A stretch of DNA of 60,482 nt from the NCBI GenBank assembly GCA_903911085.1, contig CAIWCC010000066.1:1-60482 (forward strand), read 5' to 3'. Below, in pieces: positions 28,322 through 37,097 of this stretch. The notes under the pieces were generated by a model, which had not been told where the DNA came from, ran no database searches, and worked only from the letters and a program-made list of their open reading frames with translations. Origin of the DNA: an uncultured Bacteroidales bacterium. Lineage in GTDB: Bacteria; Bacteroidota; Bacteroidia; Bacteroidales; Paludibacteraceae. Position numbers and translations under genes: made by a program. The stretch's first letter is position 1. Every line of letters starts with the position of its first letter.

Positions 28322-29362
28322 ATGAGAAAACGACAGCGTGTTAGAACTCTGATATTAAGAGAATTGCTCGTACCTTTATTGGCCATTATTATGTTGTTGA
28401 TAATTGCTTTTTTAGGATATATAATTATTGAAGGATTCTCACCTTTGGAGACTCTTTATTTAATGGTAATTACCTTTGCTACAATTGGTTATGGCGACGT
28501 TGTTCCGTTGACCGATTTAGGTAAGATATTTACAATATTTATAATTCTATCAGGATTTACAGTTGGTTTATATTCCATTGGTAAAATATCTGCCTTTTTT
28601 GTCGAAGGTGAATTGTCTAAACTATTAAAACAAAGAAAAATGAATAAATTATTAGAATCAATGACCGACCATTATATTGTTTGTGGTTATGGTAAAACGG
28701 GTAAACATGTGTTGGATGATTTACTTAGAAAAGAATTGAAAGTGGTTATTATCGAAAGTAACACAGAGAGAAATGAAAAGTTAAAAGAATTGTACAGTGA
28801 CAAGTTCATTCATATAGATGCAGATGCAACCGACGATTCTGCACTTCTTCTGGCTGGTGTAAAACGCGCCAAAATGTTAATATCTGTTTTGTCGACCGAT
28901 GCCGAAAATCTTTTTGTAACGTTAAGTGCTAAGGATTTGAACAAAAACATCAAAGTTATAACCCGTGTTGCCGAAACAAATTCATCTGTTAAATTCAGAA
29001 AAGCTGGTGCTGATTTTATTGTTTCACCTATCGAAATTGCTACCGATAGAATTATATCAATAGCCACTACTAGTGCCGATTTCTTTAGTTTTGTAGAATT
29101 TGCAGGAGCAAGAGAAGAGCTTAAAGAGTATCAATTTGGACTCGTAGAAATTAAAGGTGGAAGCGATTTGATAAATAAGTCATATCGTGAAGCTAACATC
29201 CCTAATCGCACAAATTTGGTAGTTATTGGTTTTTATTCTTCTTTGAGCGAATTGCAAATCAACCCCAAAGCCGATAATATTATTCAACTTGGTGATAAAC
29301 TTCTAGTGTTTGGAAATGAATCACAAATTATTGGATTGAAAAAAATTGCAAATCATAATTAG
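28322..29362 (+). CDS. Two-TM potassium channel with RCK (TrkA-N/TrkA-C) domains
   Basis: A 346-residue channel of MthK-like layout. Two hydrophobic helices flank a pore loop with the selectivity filter TIGYGD near residue 58. The cytosolic part starts at about 120 with the Rossmann nucleotide loop VCGYGKTGKHV and continues into a TrkA-C domain. It should form a ligand-gated K+ pore in the inner membrane. It is the last gene of the apparent phosphoesterase-murF-alr-Usp-channel run; the convergent cls gene ends only 31 bases away. Confidence 0.92.
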   Translation: MRKRQRVRTLILRELLVPLLAIIMLLIIAFLGYIIIEGFSPLETLYLMVITFATIGYGDVVPLTDLGKIFTIFIILSGFTVGLYSIGKISAFFVEGELSKLLKQRKMNKLLESMTDHYIVCGYGKTGKHVLDDLLRKELKVVIIESNTERNEKLKELYSDKFIHIDADATDDSALLLAGVKRAKMLISVLSTDAENLFVTLSAKDLNKNIKVITRVAETNSSVKFRKAGADFIVSPIEIATDRIISIATTSADFFSFVEFAGAREELKEYQFGLVEIKGGSDLINKSYREANIPNRTNLVVIGFYSSLSELQINPKADNIIQLGDKLLVFGNESQIIGLKKIANHN

Positions 29363-29393
29363 CAGAATATCAGTTATTAATGTGGTAATGATT

Positions 29394-30818
29394 TTACATT
29401 AAAGGACTAAATAGCCTTGCTAAAGATTCAATTAGTTTTTGTTTCCGCTTTCGATTGGTCCATTCTTTCAACGTTAATTCGCTTGACCGATTTAAATCTA
29501 TTAAGAAAAGTTCTTTTAATTTAATAGCGGTTTTTTGTTCGTAAATAAAAGCATTAGCTTCAAAATTTTGCGAAAAACTCCTTTCGTCTATATTACACGA
29601 ACCAACAATGGAAATAAAGTCATCAATAACTATTGCTTTGCTATGTAAAAAACCTTTTTTGTAGACAAATATTCTTACACCTGCCTCGAGTGCTTTGCCC
29701 AAATAACTACTTGTGCTTGCATCCGAAAGTCTTGAGTCTGACTTTGATGGTATCATTAATCTCACATCCACACCGCTCATAGCCGACATTTGAATGCAGT
29801 TTTCAATTACTTCGGGTGGCATAAAGTATGGCGTTTGAATGTAAATATATTTTGTTGCTGTCATCATGGCTGCTGCAATACCTTGCATAATTGCTTCCCA
29901 GTCGGTGTCAGGTCCACTGCTTACTATTTGAACTAAATTATTATCAAATTTTTGTGGTTCAGGAAAGTATTTTTTTCCGTCTATCATTTTTCTTTCAACA
30001 AAATACCAATCAACAATAAATAGTAACTGAAGTCCTTGAACTGCAGCACCTTCTATTTTTATAAACGTATCGCGCCAAGTGCCTAATGTATTACCATATA
30101 TGTAGCGGTCGGCCACATTTAAACCTCCAGTAAAACCAATTTTCCCATCTACAATTATTAATTTTCTATGGTTGCGGTAGTTTATTTTACTTCTCGAAAA
30201 ACGCCAGTGAATTGGCAAAAAAGAACGTACAAAAGCACCAGCTTCGCGTAATGATTTTAGGTATTTTTTTGATAGATCGAAACTTCCCCAATAATCATAC
30301 ATCATTCGTACACGTACACCTTCTTTAGCTTTTTCGATAAGCAATTCTCTAAGTTGATTAGATATTTTGTCATCGTCAAAAATAAAAAACTCAATATGAA
30401 TATGATTTTGGGCATTTCTAATGGCTTCAAAAACTGCTTCGAAGGTACTTTCACCATCACTTAAGATGTCAATTTTGTTAAATGCATAACCAGCTGCTTC
30501 GCTATTTCTGTAAAGCATTTTAATCAAATTGAGTTGATTATCAGCAATAATACTACTACTCAGTTTTTCAATATCGAAAGATGCAACAGGTCTATCTCTT
30601 ACTCGTCGAATACTTTTTTTAGAAATTATTTTTTTTCTACGGTAATTTTGTCCCAATAATAAATATAAAAATATGCCAAATAAAGGTATAAATAATAAAA
30701 CCAAAACCCACGAGAGCGATTTTGCTGGATTACGATTGTCGAGTAAAAGTACAGATATAGTGCTTAAAAGGGTGTAAATGTAAAGCACTATTAAGATTGA
30801 AGGTATAATATGATCCAT
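29394..30818 (-). CDS. cls: Cardiolipin synthase (phospholipase D superfamily)
   Basis: A 474-residue membrane enzyme with two N-terminal hydrophobic helices (about 5-25 and 37-57). Two HKD motifs are intact: NHRKLIIVDG in the first half and LHSKAIVIDD in the second, each followed by the expected G-G/S and N segments. It joins two phosphatidylglycerols, or PG with another donor, to make cardiolipin. Length is standard. It is convergent with the potassium channel gene and runs in the same direction as ribD upstream, with an 80-base gap. Confidence 0.93.
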   Translation of the reverse strand: MDHIIPSILIVLYIYTLLSTISVLLLDNRNPAKSLSWVLVLLFIPLFGIFLYLLLGQNYRRKKIISKKSIRRVRDRPVASFDIEKLSSSIIADNQLNLIKMLYRNSEAAGYAFNKIDILSDGESTFEAVFEAIRNAQNHIHIEFFIFDDDKISNQLRELLIEKAKEGVRVRMMYDYWGSFDLSKKYLKSLREAGAFVRSFLPIHWRFSRSKINYRNHRKLIIVDGKIGFTGGLNVADRYIYGNTLGTWRDTFIKIEGAAVQGLQLLFIVDWYFVERKMIDGKKYFPEPQKFDNNLVQIVSSGPDTDWEAIMQGIAAAMMTATKYIYIQTPYFMPPEVIENCIQMSAMSGVDVRLMIPSKSDSRLSDASTSSYLGKALEAGVRIFVYKKGFLHSKAIVIDDFISIVGSCNIDERSFSQNFEANAFIYEQKTAIKLKELFLIDLNRSSELTLKEWTNRKRKQKLIESLARLFSPLM

Positions 30819-30898
30819 AGAATTTGAGATTTATTGAAGTAATTTTATGGTATAATTTTGTTAGTGTTTTTTGTACAATGCGCAATTATCACATCTAA

Positions 30899-31936
30899 TT
30901 ATCTTTTGTAAAGCAACCATTTATGTCCATCAAATGTTTTTTCCGAAAATGCTTGCGTAGTAATAATTGGCGCTGCAACACCATTGTGAATTTCTTTTGG
31001 AGATATTTCAACGTTTGCTTCGTCCCACAAACCTGCATCTATAAAACAATTTATAAGTTTAGCACCACCTTCAACCATAACTGAATTTATGTTTCTTGCA
31101 TAAATTTCACTTACAATACTTTTCAAAGTATCGTTTTGAAAACCAATATTTACAAATTCAAGATGCTGCTGATTTGATTTTTGTTTTTCTGTAAAAATAA
31201 TTGTTGCTACTTTGCTATCCAACAAATTATAGTTGGCAGGAATAATTCCATGTCTGTCAATTGTTATTCGAATTGGGGATTTTCCCGACCAATTTCGTAC
31301 AGTTAATGATGGATTGTCGAGTATAACAGTTTTTGTGCCTACCAAAATTGCTTGATTTTCAGCACGCATCTTATGTGTTAATTGTTTTGTGATTGAATTG
31401 GAAATAATTAATGGCAGTTCGTTTGAATTTTTACGTTTTTTATCAATAAATCCATCGAATGTTTGTGCCCATTTTAATAAAATGTAAGGACGTTTTTGCT
31501 CTTGGAAAATAAAAAAACGTTTGTTTAATTCACGGCATTCATCTTCCATTACTCCTACAATTACTTCTATTCCAGCATTTCTTAGAATCTCGACTCCCTT
31601 ACCTGCTACTTTTGGGTTTGGGTCTAGAGTTCCAATTATAACACGCGGAATTTTGCTTCGAACTATTAAATCTGCACAAGGAGGTGTTTTTCCATAATAA
31701 GAGCAGGGTTCTAAATTTACATATAAGGAGGCTTCACTAAGTAAACTCTTGTCCGAAACAGAATTTATTGCATTAGGTTCTGCATGAGGTTCTCCATAAT
31801 GTTGATGAAAACCTTCTCCAATTATCATATCATTGCAAACTAAAACCGCACCTACCATCGGATTTGGAGCCACGAAGCTTGAAGCATATTCGGCTAGCTG
31901 TAAGCACCGTTGCATGTATTTTATATCAAAAACCAT
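30899..31936 (-). CDS. ribD: Riboflavin biosynthesis protein RibD (deaminase/reductase)
   Basis: A 345-residue bifunctional enzyme for steps two and three of riboflavin synthesis. The N-terminal deaminase has the zinc ligands in HAEPNA and PCSYYGKTPPC; the C-terminal half is the NADPH-dependent reductase, with ILLKWAQTFDG and a VEGGAKL segment. Size is normal. No other rib gene is nearby and no FMN riboswitch was recognised in the leader. Confidence 0.94.
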   Translation of the reverse strand: MVFDIKYMQRCLQLAEYASSFVAPNPMVGAVLVCNDMIIGEGFHQHYGEPHAEPNAINSVSDKSLLSEASLYVNLEPCSYYGKTPPCADLIVRSKIPRVIIGTLDPNPKVAGKGVEILRNAGIEVIVGVMEDECRELNKRFFIFQEQKRPYILLKWAQTFDGFIDKKRKNSNELPLIISNSITKQLTHKMRAENQAILVGTKTVILDNPSLTVRNWSGKSPIRITIDRHGIIPANYNLLDSKVATIIFTEKQKSNQQHLEFVNIGFQNDTLKSIVSEIYARNINSVMVEGGAKLINCFIDAGLWDEANVEISPKEIHNGVAAPIITTQAFSEKTFDGHKWLLYKR

Positions 31937-32551
31937 ACTTTTTTTGTGTTAATTAATTTGTATTCAGTTTTGAAATTGTAGAAGGTTTCAATTTTTAATG
32001 TAAAAATTTATCAATGTTTTTGATAATAAATAGTTGTTCGTTTTTACTTATTACCTAATTTCTAAATAATTGTGTATTTATCAATTAACAAAAGTACAAT
32101 TATTATTTCTAATAATCAACATACTTCTGAGATTAGTGATGTTAATTTTGTTTTAATGGTGTTTTTGTTATTTTAAAATTATCTTTTGATTTGATTTCTA
32201 ATACTATAGTTTAGTATACTGATTCTTTCGAATAATCAGTTTAAAAGTGTTTTGTAAGAAATAGATATAGTCTAATTATTTCAAAGAGTTGAAATATGAA
32301 TATCCATTAATAATGATAATGTGGATAAATAAAATATGTTTAGCGCGTTTAAATTGTAAGCCTCAAAGTGTAAATAAACTTAAATTATGAAATTTATTGC
32401 AATTATTTAGTATTTTTGTGTATTACATTACTGTGATTTTATCATTATTGTATTTAAAACAAGTTTTTATTAACGTTTAAATTACAATTTGAATAATATA
32501 TTAAAGTTCTTGCATAGTTAATTCTGTTTAATAATTTAATCGACGAAAAAA
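31937..32551. promoter_or_regulatory. 615-bp intergenic region with ribD promoter and repeat-protein leader
   Basis: No gene is seen. On the minus strand TACTTTTG (32089-32096) with TTG 20 bases upstream (CAA at 32117-32119) is a good ribD promoter. On the plus strand TATTTTTG (32411-32418) is a weaker candidate for the repeat-protein gene. One perfect DnaA box (32320-32328, minus strand) is present, but a single 9-mer is expected by chance. Confidence 0.5.
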
Positions 32552-35395
32552 ATGAAAAAAACAAAACTTATTTCGAAACTTATTTCAATCTTTTTTTTAT
32601 GTATTCCTCTACTTCATGCCGAAAAAAATAAGGTTGATTCTACACAAATTGTTTATGGTTGTACCAACAAATTGGCAAAAAACTACAATCCATTAGCTAC
32701 CAAGGACAATGGCACTTGTGTTTTCAATGATTCTACACAAATTGTTTATGGTTGTACCAACAAATTGGCAAAAAACTACAATCCATTGGCTACCAAGGAT
32801 AATGGAACATGCATTTTCAATGATTCTACACAAATTGTTTATGGTTGCACCAATAAATTGGCAAAAAATTACAATCCATTAGTTACCAAGGACAATGGCT
32901 CTTGTGTTTTCAACGATTCTACTCAAATTGTTTATGGTTGTACCAACAAATTGGCTAAGAACTATAATCCTTTGGCTACCAAAGATAATGGAACATGTGT
33001 TTTCAATGATTCTACACAAATTGTTTATGGTTGTACCAACAAATTGGCTAAGAACTATAATCCTTTGGCTACTAAAGATAATGGAACATGTGTTTTCAAT
33101 GATTCTACACAAATTGTTTATGGTTGTACCAACAAATTGGCAAAAAACTATAATCCTTTGGCTACCAAAGATAATGGAACATGTGTTTTCAATGATTCTA
33201 CACAAATTGTTTATGGTTGCACCAATAAATTGGCAAAAAACTACAATCCATTGGCTACCAAAGATAATGGAACATGCATTTTCAATGATTCTACACAAAT
33301 TGTTTATGGTTGCACCAATAAATTGGCAAAAAACTATAATCCTTTGGCTACCAAAGATAATGGAACATGCATTTTCAATGATTCTACACAAATTGTTTAT
33401 GGTTGTACCAACAAATTGGCTAAAAACTACAATCCATTGGCTACCAAGGATACTGGAACATGCATTTTCAATGATTCTACACAAATTGTTTATGGTTGTA
33501 CCAACAAATTGGCAAAAAACTACAATCCATTAGCAACCAAGGAAAATGGTACTTGCATTTTCAATGATTCAACAAAATATGTTTATGGTTGTACCAATAA
33601 ATTAGCTAGAAATTTTAATCCATTTGCAAACAAAGACAACGGAACATGTATTTTTGGAGACTCCATTAAATTGGTTTATGGCTGTACAAATAAGTTGGCA
33701 AAGAATTACAATCCATTAGCTAGCAAAGATAATGGCACTTGTGTTTTCAATGATTCTACTCAAATCGTTTATGGATGTACCAATAGAACAGCAAAAAATT
33801 ATAATCCATTAGCAAATAAAGACAATGGAAATTGTATTTTTGGTGACTCGGTATTAGTTTACGGATGTACAAATAAAATGGCAAAAAATTATAATTCGTT
33901 GGCAAAAGCAGATAATGGCACTTGTATTTTTGGCGATTCGATTAAAGTAGTTTATGGCTGTACAAACAAGCTTGCAAAAAACTATAACTGGTTGGCTACC
34001 AAAGATAATGGAAGTTGTATTATGTTTGATTCAATTCCAGTTGTTTATGGTTGTACTAATTCAAAAGCAAAGAATTTCAATCCGTTAGCTAAAGCAGATA
34101 ATGGCAGTTGTGTTTTTGATTCAATTTATGTTGTGTTTGGATGCATGGATCCATCAGCAAATAATTATAATCCTTTTGCAAAGCGCGATAACAATAATTG
34201 TATTTACAAATCTGTAATTAAAGGTTGCACCGATTCATTAGCCTTAAATTATAATTCTAGTGCTAATGTAAATGATGGTTCTTGTAAATTTGAGGTTAAA
34301 ATATGGGGTTGTACCGACAAATCAGCATTAAATTTCAATCCACAAGCAACGCATAATAGTGGTTATTGTGAATATTTAAAGCAAATTGAAGGGTGTACTG
34401 ATAAAACTGCATTGAACTTCAATCCTTTGGCAAATAAAGATAATCGTACTTGTATTTATCCAATTCAAGCAACTTTGGGCTGTACTGATAAATATGCTTT
34501 AAACTTTAATATGTATGCAAATAAAGACAATGGTAGTTGTGTTTACGAGCTTGTGAGCGATACAATAAGTGGCTGTACAGATAAATTAGCGTTGAATTAT
34601 AATCCTATTGCTACAAAAAGTAATGGTAGTTGTGTTTACAATAATGCAGCAACTATTTGGGGATGTACTTCAGCAATGGCTCTAAATTACAATAAAAAAG
34701 CTACTAAAGATGATTTAAGCTGTATTTATGCTCGCCCTGTAAATTTTGTGCCACCTGTTCTACCAACAAATATTGTTGAAGTGGCTGACACTTTGGGTGG
34801 AATAATTGAAGAATCATGTGCATTCGATTTTTCACAACCAATTGACAGTGTATTTATTATTTCGACAAAAACCCTCACAAATAAAGATGTTGAGGTTGAA
34901 TGGGGTATTAAGCAAGGTAATAATATTTCAACAGTAAAATCGATATATACAGTAAAATCCGATGGAAATGCATTACTATACTTATCGTTAGTTTGTAATC
35001 TTAAAAATACTGCTGCGAGTGCACCTTCGGTTGGACTTTATAAAGCTAACTCATCATTATCTGAACAAGTTAGAGGTGTAACTATTTCAACATTTTTAAT
35101 TAAGAATACGCCAACTTCTGTATCTGATTTACAGTCGAAGAATCAAAACATAAGTCTATATCCGATTCCAGTTCGTGAACAGTTAAATATATCGTTTACA
35201 AATGATAAATCAGAGTTAATTCAATTAAATGTATATTCAATAGATGGTCGTAAATTGATATCTGAAACAAAATTAGCAAAAACGGGTACAAATTTGTTTG
35301 AGGTAAATACAGCTATTCTAAAATCAGGACTACATATTATTACAGTTTCTAAAAAAGGAGTATTAATCAATACTCAAAAATTTTCTAAACAATAA
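32552..35395 (+). CDS. Secreted cysteine-paired repeat protein with T9SS sorting domain
   Basis: A 947-residue secreted protein. Residues 1-23 are a signal peptide. From residue 29 come 23 units of about 28-31 residues, each with GCT near its start and a second Cys about 19 residues later in a D-N-G-(T/S)-C context. Units 1-10 are almost identical; units 18-23 have GCTD and ALN(F/Y)N. Similar GCTD...DDGSC repeats occur in many Bacteroidota exported proteins, but I know of no assigned function. After a beta-rich spacer the last roughly 80 residues are a T9SS type A sorting tail (LYPIPVREQLNIS, then GLHIITV). It is probably surface-attached or released by the T9SS encoded in part at 1932-7010. 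Confidence 0.85.
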   Translation: MKKTKLISKLISIFFLCIPLLHAEKNKVDSTQIVYGCTNKLAKNYNPLATKDNGTCVFNDSTQIVYGCTNKLAKNYNPLATKDNGTCIFNDSTQIVYGCTNKLAKNYNPLVTKDNGSCVFNDSTQIVYGCTNKLAKNYNPLATKDNGTCVFNDSTQIVYGCTNKLAKNYNPLATKDNGTCVFNDSTQIVYGCTNKLAKNYNPLATKDNGTCVFNDSTQIVYGCTNKLAKNYNPLATKDNGTCIFNDSTQIVYGCTNKLAKNYNPLATKDNGTCIFNDSTQIVYGCTNKLAKNYNPLATKDTGTCIFNDSTQIVYGCTNKLAKNYNPLATKENGTCIFNDSTKYVYGCTNKLARNFNPFANKDNGTCIFGDSIKLVYGCTNKLAKNYNPLASKDNGTCVFNDSTQIVYGCTNRTAKNYNPLANKDNGNCIFGDSVLVYGCTNKMAKNYNSLAKADNGTCIFGDSIKVVYGCTNKLAKNYNWLATKDNGSCIMFDSIPVVYGCTNSKAKNFNPLAKADNGSCVFDSIYVVFGCMDPSANNYNPFAKRDNNNCIYKSVIKGCTDSLALNYNSSANVNDGSCKFEVKIWGCTDKSALNFNPQATHNSGYCEYLKQIEGCTDKTALNFNPLANKDNRTCIYPIQATLGCTDKYALNFNMYANKDNGSCVYELVSDTISGCTDKLALNYNPIATKSNGSCVYNNAATIWGCTSAMALNYNKKATKDDLSCIYARPVNFVPPVLPTNIVEVADTLGGIIEESCAFDFSQPIDSVFIISTKTLTNKDVEVEWGIKQGNNISTVKSIYTVKSDGNALLYLSLVCNLKNTAASAPSVGLYKANSSLSEQVRGVTISTFLIKNTPTSVSDLQSKNQNISLYPIPVREQLNISFTNDKSELIQLNVYSIDGRKLISETKLAKTGTNLFEVNTAILKSGLHIITVSKKGVLINTQKFSKQ
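32636..34732 (+). repeat. 93-bp tandem repeat array: 10 near-identical and 13 diverged units
   Basis: Units 1-10 (32636-33565) are exactly 93 bp each, with only scattered silent and few coding changes. Units 11-23 drift in length (about 28-31 codons) and sequence. The 46 unit cysteines are all conserved. Because the unit is a multiple of three, several other frames also stay open across the array. Confidence 0.95.
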
Positions 35396-35421
35396 TTGGT
35401 TTCTAAGTATAGTTAATTAAT

Positions 35422-35455
35422 TTCAAACCCGATTGTTATTGCAGTCGGGTTTGAA
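35422..35455. terminator. Hairpin downstream of the repeat-protein gene
   Basis: A perfect 11-bp stem, TTCAAACCCGA / TCGGGTTTGAA, with a 12-base loop lies 26 bases after the stop. There is no T-run after it, so it may be a weak terminator or an mRNA end-protecting hairpin. An ATG at 35433 is buried in the loop. Confidence 0.55.
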
Positions 35456-35486
35456 TATGTATGAATTACGGCAAATTTTAATAATT

Positions 35487-36155
35487 ATGAGCAAGCTTGA
35501 AAAAGTATTGATGTTATTATTACTTGTATCAACAAATTTATTTTATGGGTTTGGACAAAATGATAGTATATTGTTGTACACTAAACCTGATTGCTCAAAT
35601 TGTAAAGCGGTAAAACAATCATTGACTCAATCGGGTATTCATTATATTGAAAAAAGTTTAACAGATAAAGAAATAGCCTCCCAGATGTTGCATGAAATTG
35701 CTGCTGTGGGTTATCATGATAAAATTCTTTTGCCCGTTATTTTCCTGAATAATAAGCTTTATCATCCTGCTTATCAAACTAATAAAGGACTTGTGACTTT
35801 AGAATTACCAAGTGTGGTGGATAGTATAAAGAATAAATTTAAAAGAGGAGAGTTACGTTTATCTGCTGTCAAACAGGTGGTTCCTTCCACTCCTGTAGCA
35901 ACTTCATCAAACAATGATTGTGAGTTAAATGCATTACCAATATATCTTGTCTGTGTAAATTACAATACTGAAACAGCTGCAGTTGCCGCAATGAATAAAC
36001 TTATTGCCAATGGATATTCTTTTGCCGGAATTGTAATGTCGAAGAATATATTTAGGGTGTATAGTAAAATATTTTATGATCCTATTGTAGCTAATAACGA
36101 ATTAACACAAGCAAAAGTTACTTTTCAAGATGCTTATTTGTTTGAAAATAAGTAG
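35487..36155 (+). CDS. Secreted glutaredoxin-like protein with C-terminal SPOR-like domain
   Basis: A 222-residue protein from the ATG at 35487, which gives a good signal peptide (MSKLEKVLMLL to FGQN). Residues about 27-105 are glutaredoxin/thioredoxin-fold, with the CSNC active site in TKPDCSNCK and a cis-Pro region LLPVIF. The last roughly 75 residues resemble a SPOR domain (IYLVCVNYN, then FRVYSKIFYD), a fold that binds denuded peptidoglycan in other proteins. A periplasmic CxxC protein beside a gene for a 46-cysteine exported protein suggests disulfide formation or repair. An upstream ATG at 35433 was rejected because it lies in a hairpin loop. Confidence 0.75.
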   Translation: MSKLEKVLMLLLLVSTNLFYGFGQNDSILLYTKPDCSNCKAVKQSLTQSGIHYIEKSLTDKEIASQMLHEIAAVGYHDKILLPVIFLNNKLYHPAYQTNKGLVTLELPSVVDSIKNKFKRGELRLSAVKQVVPSTPVATSSNNDCELNALPIYLVCVNYNTETAAVAAMNKLIANGYSFAGIVMSKNIFRVYSKIFYDPIVANNELTQAKVTFQDAYLFENK

Positions 36156-36230
36156 TGTGACTTTTTTTTTATTGCTTTGCTGAATCGTTTTAAAAATTCT
36201 TGAAGGTTTTGTTAATGTTGCAAACATAAT

Positions 36231-36280
36231 AAATACGAACCGAAGTTGTGTTTAACACCAACTTGGTTCGTATTTATTTT
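36231..36280. terminator. Bidirectional terminator hairpin
   Basis: AAATACGAACC plus AAGTTG pairs, with a one-base bulge, to CAACTTGGTTCGTATTT. It sits between two convergent genes (glutaredoxin-SPOR and nitroreductase) and is followed by TATTTT. Confidence 0.8.
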
Positions 36281-36296
36281 TATTTAGTTTACAATA

Positions 36297-36923
36297 TTAA
36301 ATATAACTAAATAGTGAATTGTTATTTTTTCTCACTTTCTTTTTCGAAAATAAGTAATCTGTTTTTTCATCACGGTAACCAATGGTCATTATTACTACTG
36401 AACCTAAGTTTTGTTCTTTTAATCCTAATAAATGATCAAGTGCTTGAGCATTAAAACCTTCAATTGGTGTTGCATCAACATTCTCTAAAGCTGCTGCTAC
36501 AAGCCCTACACCTAGAGCTATATATGCTTGGCGGGCAGTCCAAGCAAAATTTTCATTTTCACTCTGGTTAATTATTCTATTGAATATTTCATCAAAATGG
36601 CTTAAACTCTCAACCGATATTTCTCTAGTTTCGGCAAGTAATTCTAAATAAATTTTTACAAGTTCGGGTGTTACTTTTTTATTACTTGCAAATACGAGTA
36701 CTTGCGAGCTCTCTTTTATCTGTGGTTGTTGGCATGCATCCTTAAAAATTTGCTCCTTGAATGCTTGATCTTCAATAACAATTACTTTGAAAGGTTGTAG
36801 TCCAAGTGACGTTGGTGCTAAGCGTATGGCTTCAAGAATTGTATTTAACTTCTCTTGTGGAACTTTAGTTCCGTTCATTCTTTTTGTGGCATATCGCCAA
36901 TTTAATTGTTCCAATAAGTTCAT
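36297..36923 (-). CDS. NAD(P)H-dependent nitroreductase family protein
   Basis: A 208-residue FMN-dependent oxidoreductase of the NfsB-like nitroreductase family. Visible signatures are the N-terminal RYATKRM segment, RLAPTSLGLQPF for FMN phosphate binding, WTARQAYIALG in the middle, and a late GSVVIMTIGY strand. The natural substrate may be a quinone or flavin rather than a nitro compound. The gene is monocistronic and convergent with its left neighbour. Confidence 0.88.
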   Translation of the reverse strand: MNLLEQLNWRYATKRMNGTKVPQEKLNTILEAIRLAPTSLGLQPFKVIVIEDQAFKEQIFKDACQQPQIKESSQVLVFASNKKVTPELVKIYLELLAETREISVESLSHFDEIFNRIINQSENENFAWTARQAYIALGVGLVAAALENVDATPIEGFNAQALDHLLGLKEQNLGSVVIMTIGYRDEKTDYLFSKKKVRKNNNSLFSYI

Positions 36924-37041
36924 AATTCAGTAATTTATTGTTTGATTTTGACGTTTAAAATTCATTAAATATATAAACGTAAAAACGTATTTAATTGTTC
37001 ATAGCAAATTAATTTCAAAAATTTACATACATATTTAATAT

Positions 37042-37080
37042 AAAAAAGCTTCGATGGAAATTGTCCAACGAAGCTTTTTA
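37042..37080 (-). terminator. Terminator of the kdgK-eda-transporter operon
   Basis: AAAAAGCTTCG and CGAAGCTTTTT form an 11-bp stem that includes A/T flanks. It lies 18 bases beyond the transporter stop codon on the minus strand. Confidence 0.85.
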
Positions 37081-37097
37081 TAGAATTTAATATATTA

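Noticed and set aside
31937-32088. FMN riboswitch ahead of ribD
   Set aside because: None of the conserved RFN element segments is visible in the AT-rich leader.
32320-32328. Perfect DnaA box as a possible origin
   Set aside because: One isolated 9-mer is expected about once by chance in a window of this size and base composition. Another lies inside the porW/sprE-like gene near 4139, and there is no cluster.
32879-33533. Long open frames on both strands across the repeat array (201 residues minus, 212 residues plus)
   Set aside because: The 93-bp unit is a multiple of three, so any frame open in one unit stays open in all. These frames have no start signals or domain features and shadow the repeat protein.
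32636-34732. CRISPR array
   Set aside because: The repeats are contiguous 93-bp coding units without spacers, in frame within a secreted protein. No cas genes are present.
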